DNA of 15,606 nucleotides from JBEKZQ01 sp049509675. Lineage in GTDB: Bacteria > Planctomycetota > Planctomycetia > Pirellulales > Thermoguttaceae. The stretch covers positions 1 through 15,606 of the forward strand of contig JBEKZQ010000099.1 of NCBI GenBank assembly GCA_049509675.1, in the 5' to 3' direction. Shown one piece after another: positions 7,619 to 15,018 of the stretch (its first letter is position 1; each line of letters begins with the position of its first letter). The notes below the pieces were generated by a model. That model was given only the letters and a program-made list of their open reading frames with translations, had not been told where the DNA came from and did not search any database. A program made the position numbers and the translations under genes.

Positions 7619-7909
7619 ATGTCCGATCCTTACGCAATCCTTGGACTTGCGCCCGGTTGCGGCGAAGCAGACGTTCGCCGCCGCTACCTGGAACTGGTCC
7701 GCCAGTATCCGCCCGACCGCGCCCCGGAACGCTTCGTGGAGATTCACGGGGCTTATGAGAAGATTCGTGACCCGGTGGTGCGCCTGGAGTCCACGTTGTT
7801 CGACTTGGAATCGATCGACACGATAGCCGGGGTCATTGCCGACGTGCGACGGCGTCTGCGAACGGCGCGGATTCCCACGCAAACCTTGCTTTCTGTGGCA
7901 GAAGGATGA
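7619..7909 (+). CDS. J-domain-like protein lacking the HPD histidine
   Basis: The 96-residue protein begins DPYAILGLAPGCGEADVRRRYLELVRQYPPD and continues FVEIHGAYEKIRDPVVR. This is the J-domain pattern: helix I, helix II ending in a basic YHPD-like turn, helix III with AYExLxDP. At the turn it has Y30-P31-P32-D33, so the histidine of the HPD triad is replaced by proline; that triad normally triggers Hsp70 ATP hydrolysis. The C-terminal 30 residues are basic and helical. The stop overlaps the GrpE-like start by four bases (ATGA). In this context it is most likely a J-like co-chaperone, either regulatory or using a different contact. It could also be an inactive J protein kept as a scaffold. 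Confidence 0.7.
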   Translation: MSDPYAILGLAPGCGEADVRRRYLELVRQYPPDRAPERFVEIHGAYEKIRDPVVRLESTLFDLESIDTIAGVIADVRRRLRTARIPTQTLLSVAEG

Positions 7910-7910
7910 T
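7889..7910. repeat. Short dispersed motif, copy at the J-like/GrpE-like junction
   Basis: Near copy of the 4959 motif. It encodes the last residues of the J-like protein and includes the overlapping ATG starts of the next gene, so it may act as a translation-start context. Confidence 0.35.
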
Positions 7911-8691
7911 GAACGACTGGCTCGACAACGAAACCATGATCGAGCGGTTTCGGCAATGGCTGGAGGAAACCCGCGAGGAAGCAAGCCTGCTTCCCGAGGA
8001 GTCCGAGGCGCCGACCGACCACGCGGGGTCCCGGCCGGTCGGATTGCTGCAACTGGTCGAGGAGTTCACCGCGCTGCGCCACGAGGTGAAACTGCAAACC
8101 AAGAGTTCCCGCGGCCTGGCGGAGCGAACCGAGCAGGCGCTTTCCGCAATGGAACAGGCGATGGCGCTGTTTCGCGCCGTCGAGGCCAAGGAGGCGGAAG
8201 CCGGCCGCCGCGCCGCCAAGCCGCTGGTCGAATCGCTCGTGGAACTCGACGAGGCGCTGGCCCGCGGCCGTGCGGTCATCGACACCGCCCACCGCCGCAT
8301 TCTCGAAGACCTGGCCGGCCCCGTCCAGGAGCAACTCGACAACCAGTGGCTGCGACTACCCTGGTGGCGCCGTTGGCTTTGCCGCTCGTGGTACCGCGGG
8401 GCGCGGGAACTCCTCGTTCGCCGCACGGCACTGGCCCACCGCGATATCTTCGACTCCCTCGTCGAAGGTTACGGCCTGATTCTCGGCCGCCTCCAGCGGG
8501 CCATGAAGAAAGCCGAAGTGTACCGCATCCAGTGTGTCGGCAAGCTGGTCGACCCCAACGTCATGACGGTCGTTGAGGTCGTCGACGATCCCCTCCGCCC
8601 GCCGGGGCTCGTCGTCGAAGAAGTGCGGCCGGGTTACTACTGGAAAGACAAGGTCCTCCGTTTCGCGGAGGTCCGGGCCGTACAAGGGTGA
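7906..8691 (+). CDS. grpE-like: GrpE-like nucleotide exchange factor with Trp-rich insertion
   Basis: A 261-residue protein. Residues 46-105 look like the long dimerising coiled coil of GrpE. The C-terminal part (VGKLVDPNVMTVVEVVDD, then GLVVEEVRPGYYWKDKVLRFAEVRAV, about 211-258) matches the GrpE beta-domain, including DP and GYYW-KVLR positions. Canonical GrpE has FDP; here it is VDP. Between helix and head is an unusual segment, WLRLPWWRRWLCRSWYRG (148-165), too charged to be a normal membrane span but strongly aromatic. GrpE releases ADP from DnaK. It starts at ATG 7906 or the adjacent ATG 7909, overlapping the J-like stop. It is followed after 69 bases by the DnaK-like gene, supporting a dedicated exchange factor. 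Confidence 0.8.
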   Translation: MMNDWLDNETMIERFRQWLEETREEASLLPEESEAPTDHAGSRPVGLLQLVEEFTALRHEVKLQTKSSRGLAERTEQALSAMEQAMALFRAVEAKEAEAGRRAAKPLVESLVELDEALARGRAVIDTAHRRILEDLAGPVQEQLDNQWLRLPWWRRWLCRSWYRGARELLVRRTALAHRDIFDSLVEGYGLILGRLQRAMKKAEVYRIQCVGKLVDPNVMTVVEVVDDPLRPPGLVVEEVRPGYYWKDKVLRFAEVRAVQG

Positions 8692-8704
8692 ACAGGCGTC
8701 TAAA

Positions 8705-8753
8705 CTGAAAACTGAAAACTGAAAACTGAAAACTGAAAACTGAAAACTGAAAA
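8705..8753. repeat. Heptanucleotide tandem repeat, seven perfect CTGAAAA units
   Basis: Seven uninterrupted copies of the 7-bp unit CTGAAAA (starts 8705, 8712, 8719, 8726, 8733, 8740, 8747) fill most of the 69-base gap between the GrpE-like stop and the DnaK-like ATG at 8761. The array ends seven bases before that ATG, and no Shine-Dalgarno sequence is visible. Perfect short repeats are prone to slippage, so unit number may vary. The A-rich unstructured RNA could itself help ribosome binding. Units are 7 bp, so this is not a CRISPR array. Confidence 0.95.
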
Positions 8754-8760
8754 CATCGCC

Positions 8761-10547
<1,787 letters not shown>

Positions 10548-10551
<4 letters not shown>

Positions 10552-10871
10552 TGTCGGTAGACTCGCTTGACAGGCCGGCCGGCGGCGCCGTGCGCTGCCC
10601 GACGTGCGGCGCCATGCAGGAGTGGTCGGACGCGTGCCGCCGCTGCCGTTGCGAGTTGGCCCTGTTGCGGCAGGTGAGCGACGCTGCTCTGTCCACCCGC
10701 CGGCGCTGCTTGCGGGCGTTGCACGCCGGACATGTCCCCGAGGCCCTCCGCCATGCCCGGCGGTTGTATGCTCTTTGTCCGGACCAGCCGGCCGCGCGGC
10801 TGCTGGCGGTGTGCCATTTGCTGCAAGGCAATTGGGCCGCCGCCGCAACCATGGCGCAGAGCGGCGAGTAG
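10548..10871 (+). CDS. Small zinc-ribbon protein with TPR-like helices
   Basis: A 107-residue protein. Residues 17-33 hold CPTC and, nine residues on, CRRC (C17, C20, C30, C33), a zinc-ribbon arrangement. The rest (about 45-105) is helical with a TPR-like pattern (ALHAGHVPEALRHARRLYALCPDQPAARLLAVCHLLQGNWAAA). The ATG at 10548 overlaps the dnaK-like TGA by four bases, and a second ATG follows directly. The tight coupling places it in the chaperone operon. Inference: an adaptor that binds client or TPR partner; DnaJ-type zinc centres also bind unfolded chains, so it may supply what the bare J-like protein lacks. The family was not recognised. Confidence 0.7.
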
Positions 10872-10889
10872 TAGCCGGAATTATTCATA

Positions 10890-10950
10890 GACTGTAGGGT
10901 AGTGAGTAGGTTATGCTTCAGCATAACATCTCTACGACTGTAGGGTGGTG
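10890..10950. repeat. Direct repeats flanking a hairpin after the chaperone operon
   Basis: GACTGTAGGGTAGTG (10890-10904) and GACTGTAGGGTGGTG (10936-10950) differ by one base. Between them GTTATGCTTCAGCATAAC (10910-10927) forms a 7-8-bp hairpin. A further related string, TAGGTCGG, appears near 11001. No T-tract follows, so an ordinary intrinsic terminator is not supported. It is more like a dispersed intergenic repeat. No gene is visible from 10872 to 11061. Confidence 0.6.
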
Positions 10951-11061
10951 TCGAGCAAAACGTGGTTCTGGCGGGCCGCTTGCCGCCCTATTCTCGACTC
11001 TAGGTCGGTTTGCGAGACCCAGCATAGGCTTGCGCGACCTCGCCCCACTCAATCTCGATGG

Positions 11062-11192
11062 CTATGACTGATCGCCTTGTTCTTCCCGCAGGGCCTCCAA
11101 CTCGGCGATGGCCTCGAAGTCTTTGGGCCTGCCTGCCGCACGTTTCACCCAAATCAACGTGTCGAGATCCAGTACGCAGCAAAATCCGTCAT
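11062..11192 (-). pseudogene. Nucleotidyltransferase-type toxin with internal deletion
   Basis: An ATG at 11192 overlaps the antitoxin stop by four bases (ATGA) and reads MTDFAA, a plausible start for the nucleotidyltransferase partner of this antitoxin type. After about six codons, in another frame, comes VLDLDTLIWVKRAAGRPKDFEAIAELEALREEQ to the stop at 11062. This resembles the C-terminal end of DUF6036/MJ1435-like nucleotidyltransferases. The central part with the GGxA and DxD catalytic motifs, probably well over 100 residues, is missing and the frames disagree, so the gene is dead. The breakpoint is at about 11170-11185. Confidence 0.55.
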
Positions 11193-11368
11193 ACGCGTCC
11201 CTTAGCCTCCTTGCCAGCCCTCCGCAACTCCTCGGCAAATTCGACAAGCCGTTGCAGTTCGACCAATCGTTCCTCCGGAGTAAGCGTAAGAGCTTGACGG
11301 AGCAAGGTTCGATCCACGTCGCGCTTGTAGGCCTCGATGACCGGGTCGGTCCAGGGATCCGAAGACAT
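11189..11368 (-). CDS. Small antitoxin-like protein partnered with a nucleotidyltransferase
   Basis: A 59-residue protein reading MSSDPWTDPVIEAYKRDVDRTLLRQALTLTPEERL and then a helical QRLVEFAEELRRAGKEA. This is a common small-protein pattern (DPVIEAYKRDVDRTLLRENL-LTPEER) found before nucleotidyltransferase-like genes; antitoxin is the usual interpretation. The ATG at 11368 fits the pattern best; ATG at 11377 and GTG at 11401 are alternatives. It appears whole. Its stop overlaps the start of the deleted partner, so it is another orphan antitoxin. Confidence 0.65.
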   Translation of the reverse strand: MSSDPWTDPVIEAYKRDVDRTLLRQALTLTPEERLVELQRLVEFAEELRRAGKEAKGRV

Positions 11369-11424
11369 TTCGTGCATACAACGTCTCGCTATGTCTTTCA
11401 CCTGATCTCTCTCTCACCTGCTCT

Positions 11425-11456
11425 ACTTTTGTGGCCACCAAGGCGGCCGCAAAAGT
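11425..11456. repeat. Inverted repeat abutting element copy 2
   Basis: ACTTTTG-T-GGCC (11425-11436) pairs with GGCC-G-CAAAAGT (11445-11456), 11 of 12 positions, ending one base before copy 2 begins. It also contains the CTTTTGTGGC motif seen at 4959. Copies 1 and 3 have different sequences at this position. Confidence 0.65.
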
Positions 11457-11457
11457 C

Positions 11458-11606
11458 GGGGCGACTGGACGCCGGCAGAACTTTTCCTGCGCGGTGCCGC
11501 GTCCATGGAAACCGCACATCCGACGCTTCATTCTCGCCTTCATCCAAGGCACCCCACCGCAGAATTAAAGCCGATGGTCGCCGGGCAGCCGAGCCTGCCG
11601 GACGCC
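11458..11606. repeat. Three-copy ~148-bp structured element, copy 2
   Basis: Same orientation as the other copies. The 5' hairpin TGGACGC (11466-11472)/GCGTCCA (11499-11505) is extended by GGCA/TGCC after one bulged base. The 3' hairpin is CCGG-G-CAG (11581-11588)/CTGCCGG (11595-11601). One copy-specific single-base insertion in the 5' half breaks any common reading frame with copies 1 and 3. It ends seven bases from the end of the retropepsin-like gene. Confidence 0.85.
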
Positions 11607-11612
11607 GGTTCT

Positions 11613-11978
11613 CTAGCGGGTCTTCTCGATGGCGACGATCCGGGCGGGAAAATCGATCCGCAGACGATAATCCCGCAACATTCGCGTACCAATCAGGATT
11701 TCGTCGCCATCCACAAACGTCGCTTGCACTCGAACGATCCCGCCATCGAATGGGAAATCGACAAGGAAGACGTCTTCCTCGATTCGCTGGTTTGCTGCCA
11801 GAAGTGACGCGGCACGGCCAACGAACTCCGGGTTCACGTGCGACCGCTATTGCTCAGGCAACTCCAGTTCGCCGTTGAAGCCCGTGTCAATGATTGCCTG
11901 ACAGCGTTGGCTACCGACTGCGACTTCGATCGCTGGAACACCATCTTCCGTAATGATGCCGTCGATCAACGGTGACAT
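11613..11978 (-). pseudogene. Retropepsin-like aspartic protease with an in-frame TAG
   Basis: The frame runs from MSPLIDGIITEDGVPAIEV through the catalytic AIIDTGFNGELELPEQ (DTG at 31-33), then TAG at 11849-11847. It continues in the same frame with RSHVNPEFVG, a long beta-rich part (VDFPFDGGIVRVQATFVDGD), and ILIGTRMLRDYRLRIDF to a stop at 11613. Without the TAG it would be about 120 residues, the usual size of small clan AA proteases that act as dimers with one DTG each. A single base change (for example TTG to TAG) explains the stop. The start overlaps the upstream partner gene by 13 bases with GGAAGG next to it. Nonsense pseudogene is most likely; readthrough is possible. Confidence 0.75.
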
Positions 11979-12217
11979 CCCTTCCGATAGTAGGTCGCAG
12001 AGCCCACCCGCATGAAGAACAAGGGAGCTTCGCTTCCGTCGGCGTCGCGTCGAGCGATCACGTCTTGGATCGACTCGCCAAACCAAATACATCCGCTAAC
12101 GGGGTCAATTCCGGCGGTCTGCCCCGCTTGCTCCGACAAATCATGGCGCTCGTGGTATTGCCGCCAAATCTCCCCTGCTCGGATTGAATCAGCTTCGGTC
12201 CAGTTGGAAACGGTCAT
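11966..12217 (-). CDS. Small conserved hypothetical upstream of the retropepsin-like gene
   Basis: An 83-residue protein, MTVSNWTEADSIRAGEIWRQ at the start, then GIDPVSGCIWFGESIQDVIA and LFFMRVGSATYYRKGCHR at the end. No catalytic motif is obvious. The GIDP-SGxIWFGES and FxRVG-YYRKG segments recall a small protein often paired with clan AA protease genes, but no function is known to me. The start at 12217 has GAGG about nine bases before it; a GTG at 12235 is possible. The stop lies inside the start of the protease gene (13-base overlap), implying coupling. Its own upstream DNA is fused to an antitoxin-like head. Confidence 0.65.
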   Translation of the reverse strand: MTVSNWTEADSIRAGEIWRQYHERHDLSEQAGQTAGIDPVSGCIWFGESIQDVIARRDADGSEAPLFFMRVGSATYYRKGCHR

Positions 12218-12293
12218 CCCGATTGTCCTCGACACGCTTCTCCTCAGGCAGCGACTCGCAAATCCTAATCAGTTCCTGGGTTTCGGTGCTCAT
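12189..12293 (-). pseudogene. DUF2281-like antitoxin, N-terminal remnant
   Basis: An ATG at 12293 reads MSTETQELIRICESLPEEKR and VE, resembling the head of short antitoxin-like proteins whose helix continues VxDFARFLL. Here the continuation is DNRDDRFQLDRS-stop, which is the small hypothetical gene read in another frame, so homology ends near 12228. It may be translated as a 34-residue peptide overlapping the next gene's start. No clear ribosome site precedes it. Confidence 0.4.
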
Positions 12294-12299
12294 AGTCTG

Positions 12300-12305
12300 A
12301 TTGTA
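12300..12305 (-). promoter_or_regulatory. Possible -10 box (TACAAT)
   Basis: On the minus strand TACAAT lies six bases before the ATG at 12293, and TGGAAT occurs 17 bases upstream as a weak -35. Transcription would begin at or next to the ATG, giving a leaderless message. No other feature is seen in 12306-12419. Confidence 0.22.
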
Positions 12306-12419
12306 GCCCGCGGCCGGCAACGATTCCAGAGGGGAGCGATCATTGAGGCAGATTCGAGCGTCTCATCACGGAGATCAGCACACCATACGTAACACATTAT
12401 CACGCAAGACTTTTCCATA

Positions 12420-12563
12420 GGGGCGACTGGACGCCGGCAGAACTTTTCTTGCGGCGCGCCGCGTCGATCGGATCGCACATCCGACGCTTCATTCTCGCCT
12501 TCATCCGAGGCACCCCACCGCAGAACTAAGGCCGATGGCCGCCGGGCGGTCAAGCCCGGTGGC
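12420..12563. repeat. Three-copy ~148-bp structured element, copy 3
   Basis: Closest to copy 2. The 5' stem TGGACGC (12428-12434)/GCGTCGA (12461-12467) has one mismatch. The 3' stem GCCGCCGGGC (12538-12547) with GCCCGGTGGC (12554-12563) is a full 10-bp stem with one GT pair and a 6-base loop. It ends 20 bases from the stop of the cupin gene, so in the minus direction it lies at the end of the radical SAM operon. Confidence 0.85.
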
Positions 12564-12582
12564 TGCGGTGAAATGAACGAGC

Positions 12583-13011
12583 CTATTGACTATGGAACTG
12601 CTCCTTGGCCCGAAAGCCACCGAAGTCCCACTGGAAATCGTCATGCTCGGGCGAGACATAGGGGGCACTGTTGCCGGCGATGACAACGGCCCCAGCAGAG
12701 TAATGAATCCGATGAGCGACTCTCCTCGGGACCAGCAAGAACTCAAGCGGCTGCAAAAGGTACGTGGCTGTTTCGGCAGGATTATCGACATCGACGAGAT
12801 CGAATTGAGCTTCCGTCTGCACGAGAAAAAATAACTCGCCGAATGGGTGGTAGTGTTTGGCAGCCGTCGAGTCGTTCTTGAACACGAACATCTTGAGATG
12901 CGCGATGCTAAAACCACCGCCAATGTCACCGCAGAAGACGCTGTAGAGTACACGACGCTGGTCCTCGTGCGCCGTTTTCGCTCTCCCAAAGACCACTCCA
13001 GGAATCGGCAT
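12583..13011 (-). CDS. Single-domain cupin protein of the radical SAM/epimerase operon
   Basis: A 142-residue protein. AAKHYHPFGELFFLVQ (51-66) gives the first cupin motif with H53, H55 and E59 as metal ligands, and H100 in VPRRVAHRIHY is the expected ligand of the second motif. The end (APYVSPEHDDFQWD) resembles sugar-type and small-molecule cupins. A GAGGGGAC ribosome site six bases before the ATG at 13011 fixes this start, although the frame is open 32 codons further. It follows the epimerase by 10 bases and is last in the operon. Likely role: isomerase, epimerase or sensor for the pathway product; the substrate is unknown. Confidence 0.8.
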   Translation of the reverse strand: MPIPGVVFGRAKTAHEDQRRVLYSVFCGDIGGGFSIAHLKMFVFKNDSTAAKHYHPFGELFFLVQTEAQFDLVDVDNPAETATYLLQPLEFLLVPRRVAHRIHYSAGAVVIAGNSAPYVSPEHDDFQWDFGGFRAKEQFHSQ

Positions 13012-13021
13012 GTTCGTCCCC

Positions 13022-13963
13022 TCAGTCGCCAGCGCACGTGGCCTCGATGTACCTCTTGAGTTCGCGGGTGCCGTACTCCAGGGCTCCCGCCATGGGAACA
13101 AAACCAACTTCTTCTTGGATTAGACGGCAATCCAACATGAAGTTCCGTTTGTTTGGATCGCTGCCAGCCGACTCGTCTACGCACACTTTCCCCCCGAATC
13201 GGTGGACAAGCGCTGCCGCAACCTCACGCTTCGTCCAACTGCCACTGGCGACGTTGTAAATGCGCGGATGCGATTCGGAAGGGCGAGAAACCGCCGATTC
13301 CAGAAGAAGCCGTATTGCGGACGTAGAATCCCGCACGTGAATAAGCGCACGGGTGATTTCTGGTTCGAACAACGTGATGGTTCCGTGATGATAGAGATCG
13401 GCAGCCATAGCATGGACAATTAGGTCCCCTCGCATCGTGGGAGAGACACCGAAATGCGAGGGCAGACGCACGATGATCGAGCGACCACACTCGCCGACCA
13501 TACCCTCGCACCGCAGCTTCAACTCGCCATAAGAGTCTACAGGCTTGCACGAAAACGTCTCGGCGCAGGTGCCGTTCGCTTCATTGCCGTACACCACGTC
13601 CGAGGAAGAGAAAAGGAGCACGCAACCGCTTCCCTTGGCCGCGTCAACGACCGTCTGCGTGCCTTCGACCGCCAGATCGGCAGCGCGTTTTGGCTCACGT
13701 CTGCACGCGGGACCACCAACAACAAAAGCCAAGTGGACGATGGCGTCTACGCATTTAGCCTGCTCGGCGATGGCATCCCTGTCGGCAATACAGTCAAGCA
13801 GAAGCCACTGGACTTTCTGGCGCAATTCGCTCCGTGCGGCGAACCTCCACGCCGACGGCTCGCCCTTCGGATCCAAACAAAGCACGTCATGCCCCGCACG
13901 AACCATTTCGAGTGCGGTGGCGGAACCGACATAGCCGGCCCCGCCCGTAATAAGGACCCTCAT
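13022..13963 (-). CDS. NAD-dependent epimerase/dehydratase (extended SDR)
   Basis: A 313-residue extended short-chain dehydrogenase. GGAGYVG (7-13) is the NAD-binding glycine motif. SSSDVVYG (119-126) and YGELK (Y145, K149) give the catalytic Ser-Tyr-Lys set. RALIHVRD and YNVASGSWTKREVA match the C-terminal substrate-binding half of UDP-glucose epimerase-like enzymes. TAGGAG precedes the ATG at 13963. It lies 12 bases after the radical SAM gene and 10 before the cupin gene. It probably oxidises, epimerises or dehydrates a nucleotide sugar; the exact reaction cannot be read from the sequence. Confidence 0.9.
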   Translation of the reverse strand: MRVLITGGAGYVGSATALEMVRAGHDVLCLDPKGEPSAWRFAARSELRQKVQWLLLDCIADRDAIAEQAKCVDAIVHLAFVVGGPACRREPKRAADLAVEGTQTVVDAAKGSGCVLLFSSSDVVYGNEANGTCAETFSCKPVDSYGELKLRCEGMVGECGRSIIVRLPSHFGVSPTMRGDLIVHAMAADLYHHGTITLFEPEITRALIHVRDSTSAIRLLLESAVSRPSESHPRIYNVASGSWTKREVAAALVHRFGGKVCVDESAGSDPNKRNFMLDCRLIQEEVGFVPMAGALEYGTRELKRYIEATCAGD

Positions 13964-13975
13964 GGTTTCGCGCTC

Positions 13976-15007
13976 CTAGACAAAATCCAGTTCGTCGCGA
14001 TGGTTGGTCACAAGATCACGTAGTTGCACGTTAAGTTTGTGAAAGCGGCAATCGAAAAAACAGCATTCGCTCGCACTGATTCGTCCCATCGCCTCACGGT
14101 GTCTCGTGCCAAACCAGATCTTCTGGAGCGGTTCCTCCACAATATTGCCAAAAACGTGCGTATTGCGGCGGTGCATGAAGTAGTTGCAGAGGTACACATC
14201 TCCTTCAGCCGAAACGACCACGCGCAACGGATTGATCCAGCACGTAGGTGCCTCGATCTTAGGGTCTTTGGGCATTCCGCCGACGATCCGCACCCGACGC
14301 TCTTGGTCTTTGGCGCGATCGATCAACCGCTGCGCCTCGCGCATGCCTTCTGGCGGCAACTCCCCATCGCCGCGCAATGGTTTGAATTGCACACTCTCGG
14401 CGCCCAGTTCCTCCGCCAGATCACAGAACGCCAGTATCTCGCCGACGTTCTCTGCCCGAACCAGGTACTTCAGCCCCAGTTGAATAGTGGAACCGGCGCA
14501 GGCCTTTGCCTCGGAAAGCGCTTGGAATCCCTCCATGCACCGCGCGAAATCGTCCGCGCCGCGAATAGCCTGATAGGTGCCAGCCGTTGCTGCGTCGATG
14601 CTGATCCGAACGAATGAGGCGTGGCGTGCAATCGTGTTCGCCAAGGGAGCCCGAATGTTGACGCCGTTGCTAAAAATGCCCACAGACAGATCGGCCTCGC
14701 ACGCCGAACTGACCGCCTCCGCGAAACGATGATGGAGGGTCGGCTCGCCACCGCCGGAGAAGAGGATAGCAGCCGCCCCAAGCGCCCGAATCTCACCGAT
14801 TAGAGATAGCAGCCGGTCGCCGTCGATGCTCGCGGGGGCCGTGCCCGATGTTGCTCGCGTGGCGGCGTATTCGCAGCCAGAGCACCGGTGCTGGCACCTG
14901 TTCGTGGGATGGACGATGGCCATCCTTGGTGCTATCGGTAAGCCCCGGCGCAGCCGCAGCACCTCCGGGTAGAAACTCAGATAGGACATCTCTTGAATGC
15001 GAGCCAT
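13976..15007 (-). CDS. Radical SAM protein with SPASM-like C-terminus
   Basis: A 343-residue protein. C38-x3-C42-x2-C45 (NRCQHRCSGCEY) binds the [4Fe-4S] cluster used to cleave S-adenosylmethionine, and FSGGGEPTLH (83-92) is the GGE SAM-binding motif. The C-terminal part has CWINPLRVVVSAEGDVYLCNYF and later CCFFDCRFHK, a SPASM/twitch-like cysteine set for auxiliary clusters. GGGAGGAA directly before the ATG at 15007 decides the start over one nine codons upstream. It lies 11 bases after the preceding radical SAM gene and is followed by the epimerase. SPASM proteins modify peptides, but sugar- and cofactor-acting members exist. No precursor peptide gene is seen here. Confidence 0.88.
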   Translation of the reverse strand: MARIQEMSYLSFYPEVLRLRRGLPIAPRMAIVHPTNRCQHRCSGCEYAATRATSGTAPASIDGDRLLSLIGEIRALGAAAILFSGGGEPTLHHRFAEAVSSACEADLSVGIFSNGVNIRAPLANTIARHASFVRISIDAATAGTYQAIRGADDFARCMEGFQALSEAKACAGSTIQLGLKYLVRAENVGEILAFCDLAEELGAESVQFKPLRGDGELPPEGMREAQRLIDRAKDQERRVRIVGGMPKDPKIEAPTCWINPLRVVVSAEGDVYLCNYFMHRRNTHVFGNIVEEPLQKIWFGTRHREAMGRISASECCFFDCRFHKLNVQLRDLVTNHRDELDFV

Positions 15008-15018
15008 GTTTCCTCCCT

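Noticed and set aside
10910..10927. Intrinsic terminator for the chaperone operon
   Set aside because: The hairpin is short and no T-run follows in either direction; kept only as a repeat feature.
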